From Thermomonospora echinospora (GTDB lineage: Bacteria > Actinomycetota > Actinomycetes > Streptosporangiales > Streptosporangiaceae), in NCBI RefSeq assembly GCF_900108175.1, contig NZ_FNVO01000005.1, positions 372,001-436,000 of the forward strand: 64,000 nt of DNA. Direction: 5' to 3'. Both the position numbers and the translations under genes were made by a program. Position 1 is the first letter of the stretch; every line of letters starts with the position of its first letter. The notes under the pieces are model-generated. The model did no database searches and was not told the origin of the DNA. It worked only from the letters and a program-made list of their open reading frames with translations. This document shows positions 19,875-28,863 of the stretch, in pieces.

Positions 19875-21146
19875 ATGCGGCGACGCGTCACCGTGACGGC
19901 GATGGCCGCCACACTGGCGTTCACCGGGGCCATCTCACCCCCCCACGCAACGGCCGACATCAAGCATTCCGCAGTGGTCACCGCCAATCCCATCGACCGG
20001 ACCCCCCACGTGCTCGACGGCACGGTACGGGCCATCGCGGTGGTGGGCGGCAAGGTGATCGTCGGAGGTAATTTCACCAAGGTCCGCGAGGCCTCCTCCA
20101 AGACCGAGATCGCCCGCAAGAACCTCTTCGCCTTCGACTTCGCCACCGGCAAGATCGACACCAAGTTCAAGCCGTCGGTCAACAGCACCGTGTACGCGCT
20201 GCAGACCGGCGACAACAACACCGTCTACGCCGCGGGCGGCTTCTGGATCGTCAACGGCGTGCAGACGGGCTCGCTGGTCAAGCTGAACGTGCCGAGCGGG
20301 TCCACGGTCACCGCCTTCAAGCCCAACGTGGGCGGCGGGTTGGTGTACGACATCAAGCGGCACGGCTCGCGCGTCTACCTCGGCGGAATGTTCACCAAGG
20401 TGCGCGGGGTGGCCCGCAACACCCTGGCCCGTGTCGACGCCACCTCCGGCGCCGTGGACACCGCCTTCGACATCAAGCCCAGCGACCCACGCGCCGGTGA
20501 CCTCAAGGTCTACAAGATGGCGCTCAACCCGGCGGGCACCCGGCTGCTCATCAACGGCACCTTCACCAGGGTGAACGGCCAGCGCCGGGTGCAGATCGCG
20601 ATGATAAACACCTCGACGTCACCGGCCGGGCTGTCCAGTTGGGCCACCGAACGGTACGCGGCCACCTGCAACATCAACGCCTTCCACACCTACATGCGGG
20701 GCATGGACTTCTCCCCGGACGGCTCGTACTTCGTCGTGGTCACCACCGGCGGCCCGTACGGCAACGTGACCCTGTGCGACACGGCGGCCCGGTGGGAGAC
20801 CGACCGCAGCGGCGGCGGCCAGCAGCCCACCTGGGTGAACTGGACCGGCGGCGACACCCTGCTGTCCACCGCGGTGACCGGCGCGGCGGTCTACGTCGGC
20901 GGGCACCAGCGCTGGCACGACAACCCGCTCGGCAGCGACTTCGCCGGACCCGGCGCGGTGTCCCGGCCCGGCATCGCCGCGTTGAACCCCACCACCGGCA
21001 AGGCCCTGTCCTGGAACCCGACCCGCACCCGCGGGCACGGTGTGGAGGCACTGGTGGCCACCTCCCAGGGACTGTTCGTCGGCAGTGACACCGACCAGCT
21101 CGGCAAGGAGTACCACGGGCGCATCGGGTTCTTCCCGCTGCCCTGA
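19875..21146 (+). CDS. secreted beta-propeller protein (DUF5122/delta-60-like repeats)
   Basis: The 423-residue protein starts at the ATG that follows GGGAG. It has a cleavable signal peptide (MRRRVTVTAMAATLAFTGAI, cut near ATA-DI). The mature part consists of repeated blades of the type VYxGGxFTxVxG (IVGGNFTKVREA, YLGGMFTKVRG, LINGTFTRVNGQ), as in delta-60/DUF5122 propellers. It is a paralogue of residues about 25-420 of the protein at 24189-26999, sharing the DFSPDGxxF and AVYVGGHxRW blocks. It has no enzyme motif. Binding or organising an exported polymer is an inference from position. Confidence 0.8.
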   Translation: MRRRVTVTAMAATLAFTGAISPPHATADIKHSAVVTANPIDRTPHVLDGTVRAIAVVGGKVIVGGNFTKVREASSKTEIARKNLFAFDFATGKIDTKFKPSVNSTVYALQTGDNNTVYAAGGFWIVNGVQTGSLVKLNVPSGSTVTAFKPNVGGGLVYDIKRHGSRVYLGGMFTKVRGVARNTLARVDATSGAVDTAFDIKPSDPRAGDLKVYKMALNPAGTRLLINGTFTRVNGQRRVQIAMINTSTSPAGLSSWATERYAATCNINAFHTYMRGMDFSPDGSYFVVVTTGGPYGNVTLCDTAARWETDRSGGGQQPTWVNWTGGDTLLSTAVTGAAVYVGGHQRWHDNPLGSDFAGPGAVSRPGIAALNPTTGKALSWNPTRTRGHGVEALVATSQGLFVGSDTDQLGKEYHGRIGFFPLP

Positions 21147-21163
21147 GCGGGGACGCCGACCGT

Positions 21164-21192
21164 GATGCCCGGGGCCCACGGCCCCGGGCATC
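21164..21192 (+). terminator. hairpin terminator after the beta-propeller gene
   Basis: Perfect 13-bp arms (21164-21176 and 21180-21192) close on a 3-base loop 18 bases after the stop at 21146. The flanking CCGAC/GTCGG can extend pairing. There is no long T run, as is usual in this group. Confidence 0.7.
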
Positions 21193-21308
21193 GTCGGTTC
21201 CGCACCGGTTCCGTCGGCGGCCCCGACACCGCATTTACCCATTACGGGTGGTGCCCCTGACAGCCCAGTGATAACGAAACACGGCGAACCCTGGTGGGCG
21301 GGAAACCG

Positions 21309-21320
21309 TATAACTATAGT
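21309..21320 (+). promoter_or_regulatory. candidate -10 region of the GH26-like gene
   Basis: Two abutting -10-like hexamers, TATAAC and TATAGT, lie 8-19 bases before the ATG at 21329 in an otherwise GC-rich gap. The second predicts a leaderless transcript. No convincing -35 is present. Confidence 0.4.
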
Positions 21321-21328
21321 CTTCGGCC

Positions 21329-22537
21329 ATGGCCACGCGACGTTCCCGTTCTCCGCACACCGGCCGCCGTTTCCGGATCCGCCCCGTCCTCGCCGCCGTC
21401 ACCGGGGTCTGCTGCGGAGCCGTCGCCACGATGGTCGCCTTGGACCCCGGCACGCCGTCCGGGCAGGCATTCTCCGCCTCCCAGGCCGTTCGCCAGGAGG
21501 GGCCACGGCCGGTTCCCCCGCCCATCGAACGATTGCCGGATGTTCCCGGCAACGCCGTCCCCGACAGCCGCGACGCGGCGCCCGCCGCCCCGCGGCAGAC
21601 CGGCGAATGCACGGTGGACAGACTGCTGGTTCCCTCGTGCGGGGCCTGGTGGGGCGCGGCCGTCTCGGACTTCCCGCAGGATCAGGCGGTGCGCGATTTC
21701 GAGCACAAGATCGGTCGGCCGCTGGCCATTTACCACGACTACCATCGGGGCCGCAAACTCTTCCCCACCGAGACCGACATCGCCATCGCCCGGGAGCCCG
21801 GCAGAAGGCGGCTGCTGCTGCTCAACTGGAAGCCCGACGACGGCGAATCGTGGGCCCAGGTCGCGGCCGGGTCCATGGACGACCATATCGACGTGCTCTC
21901 CCGGCACATCAAACGGAATTTCCCGGAGCGCTTCTGGCTGGCCATCCACCACGAACCGGAGGACGAGGTACGGGAATCGCCCGGCTCCGGCTACACCGCC
22001 ACCGACTTCCGCAACATGTTCCGGCACGTGGTGCAGCGGTTCCGCGCCAACGGGGTGGACAACGCCATCTTCACGGTCGTCTTCATGGCCTACTCCGGGT
22101 ATGTGATCAAACCGTGGTACAAGAAGCTCTACCCCGGTGACGACGTGGTCGACTGGATCGGCTACGACGCCTATGCCTTCGCCACCACCAAGACGTTCTC
22201 GCAACTGGTGGACCAGGCCGCGCCCAACGAGCACAAGCAGGGCCTGGAGGGCTTCTACCGGTGGTCACGGCGCCACTTCTCCGACGACAAGCCGATGATG
22301 CTCGGCGAATGGGGCGGCAGCGAACTGAGCGGCGATCCGGGCGACAAGGCCCGGCTGTTCCGCAGCCTCGGCCGGCAGATCAAGAACTTCCCGGCCCTCA
22401 AGGCGCTGGTCTACTGGGAGCATCCGAACGGGCCCAAGTTCGGCGACACCCGGGTCGACTCCAGCCCGATGGCGTTGCAGGCATATCGCGAAATCGGCCG
22501 ACTGCCCTACTTCAATCCGCCCGTCCCGCCGCGCTGA
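21329..22537 (+). CDS. exported GH26-like glycoside hydrolase
   Basis: The 402-residue protein has a twin-arginine-rich N-terminus followed by one hydrophobic segment (VLAAVTGVCCGAVATMVAL), so it is exported or anchored. After a Pro-rich linker comes a (beta/alpha)8 domain of the GH26 mannanase/exopolysaccharide-hydrolase type. The acid/base Glu lies in WLAIHHEPEDE and the nucleophile Glu in MMLGEWGGSE. WIGYDAYAF and ALVYWEHPNG are further barrel strands. Such enzymes in polysaccharide loci trim or release the polymer. The substrate is unknown and could be the polymer made here. Both catalytic residues are present, unlike the relative at 60837-61907. Confidence 0.75.
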   Translation: MATRRSRSPHTGRRFRIRPVLAAVTGVCCGAVATMVALDPGTPSGQAFSASQAVRQEGPRPVPPPIERLPDVPGNAVPDSRDAAPAAPRQTGECTVDRLLVPSCGAWWGAAVSDFPQDQAVRDFEHKIGRPLAIYHDYHRGRKLFPTETDIAIAREPGRRRLLLLNWKPDDGESWAQVAAGSMDDHIDVLSRHIKRNFPERFWLAIHHEPEDEVRESPGSGYTATDFRNMFRHVVQRFRANGVDNAIFTVVFMAYSGYVIKPWYKKLYPGDDVVDWIGYDAYAFATTKTFSQLVDQAAPNEHKQGLEGFYRWSRRHFSDDKPMMLGEWGGSELSGDPGDKARLFRSLGRQIKNFPALKALVYWEHPNGPKFGDTRVDSSPMALQAYREIGRLPYFNPPVPPR

Positions 22538-22578
22538 CGCGGTTCCCCGCATCACCACGCTGACCAGGTCAGTTCCGG

Positions 22579-22584
22579 TAGTAT
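22579..22584 (+). promoter_or_regulatory. leaderless -10 element and adjacent 11-bp dyad
   Basis: TAGTAT ends seven bases before the ATG at 22592, predicting a leaderless mRNA for the methyltransferase. The perfect inverted repeat TGACCAGGTCA at 22561-22571 lies just upstream and could bind a regulator. No clear -35 is seen at 17 bases. Confidence 0.4.
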
Positions 22585-22591
22585 CCGCTTT

Positions 22592-23323
22592 ATGCCGACT
22601 CTTCAACGTCAGCCGACCGTCTCCTACGACAGCCAGCAGTTCGAACGCCGCATTCGCGAGTACGCCGCGGAGCGGCCCGGCATGCGACTGCGCATCCTGG
22701 AGGCCGGCTGCGGGCGGCGCTGGACGCTCGACCTGGAGGGAGTCGACTACCACCTCACCGGGTTGGACGCCAACGAGCATTCGATGCGGATGCGCATCGA
22801 CGAAGTCGGCGACCTCGACGAGGCCATTGTCGGCGACCTCCGCACGGCGGAACTGGAGCTCGGCTCCTACGACGTGGTGTTCAACTCGTTCGTGCTCGAG
22901 CACATCGCGGGCGCGCGGCAGGTGCTGGACCTGATGGTCGGCGCGCTGCGGCCCGGCGGCCTGCTGCTGCTGCGCATCCCCGACCGCGACTCGATGTACG
23001 GGTTCATCACCCGGCACACCCCGCACCGGCTGCACGTCACCTACAAGCGGCGGATCCGGGGTAAGAAGCTGGCCGGCACCCCGGGCCGGGGCCCCTTCCC
23101 CACGGTCTACGACAAGGTCGTCTCCTACAGGGGCATCGTCGACTACTGCGCGTCCGCCGGGCTGGTCATCGAGAGCGCCTACTCCTCCAACCACCACATC
23201 GACTTCTTCGGGCGTCTGGCCCCGGTCGTGGACAGAGGGCTACGCACGGCCGCCGCGCTGTCGTTCGGCCGGCTCACCGCCGACCACAGCAACCTGTCGT
23301 TCATCATCCGCAAGGCAGCGTGA
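22592..23323 (+). CDS. class I SAM-dependent methyltransferase
   Basis: This 243-residue protein is a paralogue of that at 15449-16180. SAM motifs are RILEAGCGRRWTLDL, LTGLDANEHS, YDVVFNSFVLEHI and LRPGGLLLLRIPDRD. The C-terminal part (VYDKVVSYRGIVDYCASAGL) is shared with the paralogue and probably forms the acceptor site. It lies 54 bases after the GH26-like gene and 24 bases before another methyltransferase. Modification of a sugar residue of the exported polymer is an inference from context. Confidence 0.8.
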   Translation: MPTLQRQPTVSYDSQQFERRIREYAAERPGMRLRILEAGCGRRWTLDLEGVDYHLTGLDANEHSMRMRIDEVGDLDEAIVGDLRTAELELGSYDVVFNSFVLEHIAGARQVLDLMVGALRPGGLLLLRIPDRDSMYGFITRHTPHRLHVTYKRRIRGKKLAGTPGRGPFPTVYDKVVSYRGIVDYCASAGLVIESAYSSNHHIDFFGRLAPVVDRGLRTAAALSFGRLTADHSNLSFIIRKAA

Positions 23324-23347
23324 GGCAGCACCGCCCTGGGAGGGCAG

Positions 23348-24073
23348 ATGGATAAGCAGCTCGGGCTCGGCAAGTCCAGCGCGAAGGGCGAGCGGGGCAT
23401 CACCAAGCGCCTGGACGCGCTGTCCAGACAGACCGCACTGCGCGGCGACCGGCTGCTGGACGTCGGCTGCGGCGACGGCGTCTACACGGTCCGGCTGGCC
23501 GACGGCTTCTCCGGGGTCGAGGCGATCGACATCCAGGAGGACCGGCTGGCGCTGTTCACCGAGCGCATCAAGGACACCCCGCTGCAGCGGAGCATCACGG
23601 TGCGGGCCATGTCCGCCGCCGAGCTGGACTACCCTGACGCCAGCTTCGACCTGGTGACGGCCATCGAGGTGATGGAGCACGTCGCGGAGCTGCCCAGGAC
23701 CCTGGCCGAGATCCACCGGGTGCTGCGCCCCGGCGGGCGGCTGTGCATCACCACCCCGAACCGGTGGTTCCCGTTCGAGACGCACGGCGTGCTGTACCGA
23801 GGGCGGCGCTACCCGAGCAGCCGGGCACCGTTCGTCACCTGGGTACGCCCGGTACACCGGCGCTTCTCCGACGCCCGCACGTTCACCGCCGCCGAGCTGC
23901 GGCAGCACCTGGCCGAGGCGGGACTGCGGACGCTGTCGGTCGACTACATGATGCCGCCGTTCGACCGCTCCGGCATCGGCAGGCGCATCCGCGACGTCAC
24001 CGACCGGATCGAGCGGTCCCCCCTCAGCTTCTTCGGCATGACCCTGATCGTCACCGCGGAGAAGCCGGCCTAA
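23348..24073 (+). CDS. class I SAM-dependent methyltransferase (UbiE/UbiG-like)
   Basis: This 241-residue enzyme starts at ATG after GGGAGGGCAG. It shows motif I LLDVGCGDGVYTVRL, the acidic EAIDIQE, DLVTAIEVMEHV and LRPGGRLCITTPNRWFPFET. The last block resembles methyltransferases of surface-polysaccharide clusters. It is not a close paralogue of the preceding gene. A perfect hairpin follows, shared with the convergent gene. Confidence 0.8.
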   Translation: MDKQLGLGKSSAKGERGITKRLDALSRQTALRGDRLLDVGCGDGVYTVRLADGFSGVEAIDIQEDRLALFTERIKDTPLQRSITVRAMSAAELDYPDASFDLVTAIEVMEHVAELPRTLAEIHRVLRPGGRLCITTPNRWFPFETHGVLYRGRRYPSSRAPFVTWVRPVHRRFSDARTFTAAELRQHLAEAGLRTLSVDYMMPPFDRSGIGRRIRDVTDRIERSPLSFFGMTLIVTAEKPA

Positions 24074-24107
24074 CGCCGGGGCCGGCACCCCCACGGCGGA
24101 GGGCGGC

Positions 24108-24136
24108 CCAGAACCAGCCAGAACCGGCCAGAACCG
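24108..24136. repeat. short tandem repeat, three 10-bp units
   Basis: Three consecutive copies of GAACCRGCCA (the last one partial) lie between the methyltransferase stop and the terminator hairpin. No function is apparent. Confidence 0.5.
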
Positions 24137-24137
24137 A

Positions 24138-24172
24138 AAGGCCCGGCCCGGGGAGTCCCCGGGCCGGGCCTT
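24138..24172. terminator. bidirectional hairpin terminator
   Basis: Seventeen-base complementary arms (24138-24154 and 24156-24172) form an almost loopless GC hairpin bounded by AA and TT. It lies between the convergent genes ending at 24073 and 24189, so it can serve both strands. Confidence 0.8.
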
Positions 24173-24188
24173 CGGCCTCGTCGGCGTG

Positions 24189-26999
24189 CTAGCTCTTGCG
24201 GGCCAGCACGATCGTCCACATCAGCGCCCGGCTGGCCGCGTCCGTGGTGGCGGTGAGGCCGCCGTACGAGCCGGTCTGCACCGCCCCGCCACTGTCGGCC
24301 ACCAGCGAGGTCACCCGGCCAGAGCCGGTACCGATGCTGGTCGCCCGGGTCGTCACGCTGCCCGGCGCGGTCCAGGTGTTCGTGGTGGAGGACTTGTCGC
24401 CCCAGTAGGAGACGACCCAGCTACCGCCGCCGGCAACGTTGGCGGACGGTGTGGTGTGGTCGACCACCGACGCCGGGTCCGCGGCCTGGCCCACCGCCGC
24501 CACCGGATCGGTGGCGCTGGTGCCGGAGTAGGCCAGCAGCCTCAGGTCGGCCTTGGCGTAGGCGTCGAGGGCCACCTCCACGGTCTTGCCGGCGTCATCG
24601 GCCTGGGCGACCCGCTGCCAGACCGTCGACCGGGCGATGCCGGACTGGGTGGCGACCTCCTGCCATCCGGCCGGCGGCGTGATCCCCACACCGGTGCCGT
24701 TGACGTTCAGGATCAGCAGCATCCCGTCGCCCGGCTGCACGTTCGCCGGGACGGTGACGGTGGCCTTGACGGTGTTGGCGTTGTACCCATCGGTGCCGCG
24801 GAACCCGATGTTGACCTGGGTGGGCGACACCGTGATCTGCTGCGTCGCGGTGCCGGTGTCACCTCGGTTGTCGGTCACGGTGAGCTTGACCGTGTAGGTG
24901 CCCGCCTCGGTGTAGGTGTGGGACGCCGTCTGCCCGGTGCCGGTGGACCCGTCGCCGAAGTCCCACTCGTAGCCGGTGATGGTCCCGTCCGAGTCGGTGG
25001 AGCCCGAGGCGTTGAAGCCGCACTCCAGTTGGTCGCAGTTGCGCGTGAACGAGGCGGTGGGCGGCTCGTTCGGGGTGGGGGCGTTGAGGAACAGCACCCG
25101 GCCCCGCCAGTCGCCCTGATCCACCACCACGGGGCTGCCGGAGATCACCCCGCCCTGGAAGGCGATCTTCCGGAGCCGCCCGTCGGAGCTGCTGACGTAG
25201 TACAGCTGGCCGGCGTGCACGAACATGCCGTACACGCTGGACCAGTTGCCGCCGGGCAGGCTGGTGCTGGCGGTCCACTCCTGCGGGCCGACCACGCCGC
25301 TCTGCGGGGTGAAGTAGCGGTAGTACAGCGCGTTGCTGCCGCGGGTGTAGTAGATCCGGCCTCCGGCGAAGAACATGCCCTGGATGCTCTTGACCTGGTT
25401 GTGCCAGGTGGACATGTACGTGAGCTGGTCGGAGCCGTCGATCGCCGTCGGCTGCCCGAAGGTCGTGCCGTCGAAGTCACGGACGTAGAAGTTGCCGTCC
25501 GAGGAGCCGTGGTACAGCTTGCCGCTGATCATGAAGGCGCCGCGCTGGTTGCGCCAGTCGATCCCGCCGGTGGCGTCGTTGACCGGCGACTGCGCGGTGG
25601 TGCCGTCGAAGGAACGGTGCCGCAGGTAGTTCTGGGCCCCGAAGCCGACGCCGCCGCCGTAGTAGACGTTGCCGGGCAGCTTGCCGAGGTTCTTCTTGGG
25701 CACCTCGGTGCCGCCGGCCAGCGGGAACATGGCCAGCTTCATGTGGACCTCGCCGCCGGCGATGTCGGTGTCGCTGCCCATCCACAGGCCCTGGTCGGTG
25801 GCCAGCAGGTCGAACACGCCGATGCCGCGGGTACGCCCGGGGTTCCAGGAGAACGGCATGCCGTTGTCGGGGTCGAGCGCGGCGATGCCCTCCCGGGAGA
25901 CGGCGCCCTGACCGGCGGTGTCGCTGCCGAACGGGTTGCTGGACCAGCGGAAGTGGCCGCCCACGTACACGGCGGTCTCGGTGATCTCCACTGCGTAGGT
26001 GGTGTCGCCGCCGGTCTGGTTCACCCAGGTCGGCTGGAGGTTACTGCCGGTCGCGGCGGTCTCCCAGCGGGCCTGGGTGTCGCACAGCTTGGTGGTGCCG
26101 CCGGCGGCGCCGGTGGTGGTGATCACGAAGAACTCGCCGTCCGGCGAGAAGTCCACGTCCCGCATGTAGCTGTCGTAGGCGCTGACGCAGGCGGCCTCGT
26201 AGCGGTGGGTGTGCCAGTCGGCCAGTTGCGCGGTGGACCCGCTGAGGTCGATCATCACGGCCTGCTGGCGGCGCTGGCCGGCCACGTGGGTGAAGTTGCC
26301 CACGACCACCAGCTTGGACTCGTCGGGGCTGACGTCCATCTTGTAGGCGAGCGTGCTGCCGCCGTTCTGGGTGCCGGTGAACTGCAGGTCCAGGAAGTCG
26401 TCACGCGCGCCGGTGGCCGGGTCGACAGTGGCCAGCGCGGGCCGGGCGACACCCGAGACGGTGGCGAAGTTGCCGCCGACGTACAGTCGGTCGCCGGCCA
26501 GCCGCAGGTCCTTGATTCGCGCGTCGAACTGCGGCCGGAAGGCGGTGTCCAGGGCGCCGGTGGTGGCATTGATCTTGCCGAGCACGAAGCGGCTGGTACC
26601 GCCGATGGTCTTGAACGCTCCGCCCACGTACAGCGACTTGCCGTCCTTGGACGGCAGCACCACGCTGACCTCGCCGCCCTGCACGTCCGGGTCGAAGTCG
26701 GGGATGATCTCGCCGGTGGTGGCCTTGACCGCGAACAGACCGTTGCGGGTGATGGTCGGCTTGTTGGACCCGGCCTCCTTGACCTGGGTGAACGAGCCGC
26801 CGATGTAGACCCGGTCACCGATCTGCACGATCGACTTGACGGCGCCGTCCTGGACGTGCGGCGTGAAGTCGACCGGATCGGCGCTGACCACCTTGCCATG
26901 GACGGCCGCGGTGGCCGGCGGGCTCGTCACGATCGCGGCCACGGAGCCGGTGATCAGAGTCAGCCCGATTGCAGAGGCCCATATTCTGCGCAGGGACAA
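24189..26999 (-). CDS. large secreted multidomain beta-propeller protein with PKD domain
   Basis: The 936-residue protein begins at TTG 26999, nine bases after GGAGG; the nearby ATG is out of frame. A signal peptide (WASAIGLTLITGSVAAIVT) is followed by a DUF5122/delta-60-like propeller (about 30-420) paralogous to the protein at 19875-21146. A second repeat region, rich in FDGTT, GKLYHG, RIYYTRG and QLYYVSS, spans about 420-640. A PKD domain (PTASFTRNC, YEWDFGDGS, TASHTYTEAGTYTV) lies near 650-730, and a C-terminal beta-sandwich follows. There is no cell-wall anchor or catalytic motif. PKD and propeller modules usually bind glycans or protein partners outside the cell, so a matrix role is plausible. 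Confidence 0.8.
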   Translation of the reverse strand: MSLRRIWASAIGLTLITGSVAAIVTSPPATAAVHGKVVSADPVDFTPHVQDGAVKSIVQIGDRVYIGGSFTQVKEAGSNKPTITRNGLFAVKATTGEIIPDFDPDVQGGEVSVVLPSKDGKSLYVGGAFKTIGGTSRFVLGKINATTGALDTAFRPQFDARIKDLRLAGDRLYVGGNFATVSGVARPALATVDPATGARDDFLDLQFTGTQNGGSTLAYKMDVSPDESKLVVVGNFTHVAGQRRQQAVMIDLSGSTAQLADWHTHRYEAACVSAYDSYMRDVDFSPDGEFFVITTTGAAGGTTKLCDTQARWETAATGSNLQPTWVNQTGGDTTYAVEITETAVYVGGHFRWSSNPFGSDTAGQGAVSREGIAALDPDNGMPFSWNPGRTRGIGVFDLLATDQGLWMGSDTDIAGGEVHMKLAMFPLAGGTEVPKKNLGKLPGNVYYGGGVGFGAQNYLRHRSFDGTTAQSPVNDATGGIDWRNQRGAFMISGKLYHGSSDGNFYVRDFDGTTFGQPTAIDGSDQLTYMSTWHNQVKSIQGMFFAGGRIYYTRGSNALYYRYFTPQSGVVGPQEWTASTSLPGGNWSSVYGMFVHAGQLYYVSSSDGRLRKIAFQGGVISGSPVVVDQGDWRGRVLFLNAPTPNEPPTASFTRNCDQLECGFNASGSTDSDGTITGYEWDFGDGSTGTGQTASHTYTEAGTYTVKLTVTDNRGDTGTATQQITVSPTQVNIGFRGTDGYNANTVKATVTVPANVQPGDGMLLILNVNGTGVGITPPAGWQEVATQSGIARSTVWQRVAQADDAGKTVEVALDAYAKADLRLLAYSGTSATDPVAAVGQAADPASVVDHTTPSANVAGGGSWVVSYWGDKSSTTNTWTAPGSVTTRATSIGTGSGRVTSLVADSGGAVQTGSYGGLTATTDAASRALMWTIVLARKS

Positions 27000-27318
27000 T
27001 TCTTGCGCCCTCCCCTATCGCTGTACGGCCTCGCCGAGGCCGCGGCCCGAGCGGGCCCTACGGAGCGGGGTGCACGCCGCTGGTTGTTTCGTGGTCCCCG
27101 CTCCATGCCCCCGTGGAGCGGGCAGGTTCCGCACGCCCGTCCGCCGGGCCACAGTACAGCTCACATGTCGGGCGCGCCGGGACCATGTTTAACTTTTTGG
27201 TCTCATCGCCGCCTCCTGCGCCGCACGGCCGGACCAGCCCGTCGAGGGGAATGTCCCCGACGCGTCCCGGCTCCGGGGGCGACGGGTTAATCTGCGGATG
27301 CGGCGAGGTGGGGGAAAT
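27000..27318. other. divergent intergenic region
   Basis: This gap separates the leftward propeller gene from the rightward polymerase gene. It holds an inverted repeat with 9-bp arms (27097-27105 and 27114-27122, 8-base loop) that could be an operator or leader hairpin. There is also an AT-rich patch near 27186-27202 flanked by GACCA and TGGTC. Promoters for both genes must lie here, but I cannot assign them with confidence. Confidence 0.5.
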
Positions 27319-28863
27319 GTGAACGGATCGAGCGCTGACGGTGTGCGGCCGGCTCCGTTCGTGCGCCGGCGGGCCCTGCCGCCCTGGCGCCGGCGCGGGC
27401 TGCGGACCCGTCCGATGCCGGGAGCCGTCCCCCACTTCGGGCGGACCGGGCGCCGGCCCGGTCCGATCGGCGCGCTGCGGGCGCGGCTGGGGCCCGGCTG
27501 GCCGCTGACAGTGATCTTCATCGGCTTCCCGGTGTGGTGGCTGCTGGGCCTGGGCGCGATCATCTTCCTGCTGATGACGGTGCCGATGGCGCTGCACCTG
27601 TGGCGGCACCGGGACAGGGTGGTGGTGCCCCGCGGGTTCGGCTGGTGGCTGTTCTTCCTGGCCTGGGTGATGCTGGGGGTCGGGACGCTGTGGGCCGACG
27701 CGCCCGGCGCGGTGCTGGGCGGCGGCGCGGGGCGGCTGTTCGTGTTCCTGTGGCGGATGTCGTGGTACCTGGCCGCCACCGTCGTGCTGCTGTTCATCGG
27801 CAATCTCAGCGAGCGGGACCTGCCGACCCGGCGGGTGGCGGACCTGCTGGCGCTGATGTTCATCTTCACCACCGCCGGAGGGCTCGTCGGCTCGTTCCTG
27901 CCCAACCTGGAACTCACCTCGCCGATGGAGCTGGTGCTGCCGAACGCGCTGGCCAAGAACGCCTTCGTCTACGACTGGATCCATCCCAAGGTCGCCTCCA
28001 TCGAGACGATCCTGGGCTTCGAGCAGGCCAGGCCCCAGGCGCCGTTCGGCTATGCCAACGTGTGGGGCTCGGCCTACGCCTTCTTCCTGCCGTTCTTCAT
28101 CATCACGTGGCTGATCCAGGGCGGCCGGTGGCGGCGGGTGACGGGCACGCTGATCTTGGCGATCTCGCTGTGGCCGGTGGTCTACTCGCTGAACCGGGGG
28201 CTGTGGCTGTCGCTGGGCCTGATGTCGGCGTTCGTGATCGGCAAGATCCTGATGAGCGGCAACGTCCGCGCGGTGCGCCGGACGCTGGCGGCGCTGACCG
28301 TGGGCGCACTGCTGTTCGCCGCCTCGCCGCTGCCGGGCCTGATCCAGGCCCGGCTGGACAATCCGCACAGCAACAACCGGCGGGGGCTGCTGGCCGAGCA
28401 GACCGTGCGCAGCGCGCTGACCGGCTCCCCGATCGTCGGGTTCGGCTCGACCAGGGACGTGCAGGGCAACTTCGCCTCGGTGGCCGGCGGCGACCGGCCG
28501 GGCTGCCGCGCCTGCGGGGTGCCGCCGATGGGCACCCAGGGGCACATCTGGCTGCTGGTCTTCGCCACCGGAGTGGGCGGTACGGTCTCCTTCATCGCGT
28601 TCTTCGTGGTGCGCTTCGCCCGCCATTGGCGTGAACGCTCGCACTACGGCATCGCCGGATGCGCCATTCTGCTGTGCTTCGGGCAGTTCCTTTTCACCTA
28701 CGACCTCGTGGAGATTCCGCTGTTCACGGTGATGGTTTCGACAGCGCTGACATGGCGTGCGCGCCGCACGGCCGACGCCGCACCGGGCGGAAGGCCCGGA
28801 TCGGACGCGGAGGCGACGGCCGCCATCGCGCTCGGGCCGGCCGCCGCGGAGCCGGCCCGATGA
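27319..28863 (+). CDS. O-antigen ligase / Wzy-like polysaccharide polymerase
   Basis: The 514-residue protein starts at GTG 27319, preceded by GGTGGGGG; an in-frame ATG at 27298 is less well placed. After a basic cytosolic N-terminus there are about ten to twelve membrane helices. A large outer loop (about 270-400, including LDNPHSNNRRGLLAEQTVR and VGFGSTRDVQGN) resembles the Wzy_C/O-antigen-ligase loop with its conserved Arg and His positions. This fold joins undecaprenyl-linked repeat units or transfers polymer outside the membrane. It opens the plus-strand operon that also holds the sulfotransferase, chain-length proteins and flippase. Polymerase versus ligase cannot be decided. Confidence 0.8.
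   Translation: MNGSSADGVRPAPFVRRRALPPWRRRGLRTRPMPGAVPHFGRTGRRPGPIGALRARLGPGWPLTVIFIGFPVWWLLGLGAIIFLLMTVPMALHLWRHRDRVVVPRGFGWWLFFLAWVMLGVGTLWADAPGAVLGGGAGRLFVFLWRMSWYLAATVVLLFIGNLSERDLPTRRVADLLALMFIFTTAGGLVGSFLPNLELTSPMELVLPNALAKNAFVYDWIHPKVASIETILGFEQARPQAPFGYANVWGSAYAFFLPFFIITWLIQGGRWRRVTGTLILAISLWPVVYSLNRGLWLSLGLMSAFVIGKILMSGNVRAVRRTLAALTVGALLFAASPLPGLIQARLDNPHSNNRRGLLAEQTVRSALTGSPIVGFGSTRDVQGNFASVAGGDRPGCRACGVPPMGTQGHIWLLVFATGVGGTVSFIAFFVVRFARHWRERSHYGIAGCAILLCFGQFLFTYDLVEIPLFTVMVSTALTWRARRTADAAPGGRPGSDAEATAAIALGPAAAEPAR

Noticed and set aside
24108-24136. The 10-bp tandem units as a CRISPR or recombination site
   Set aside because: There are only three short units with no spacers, lying beside a terminator.
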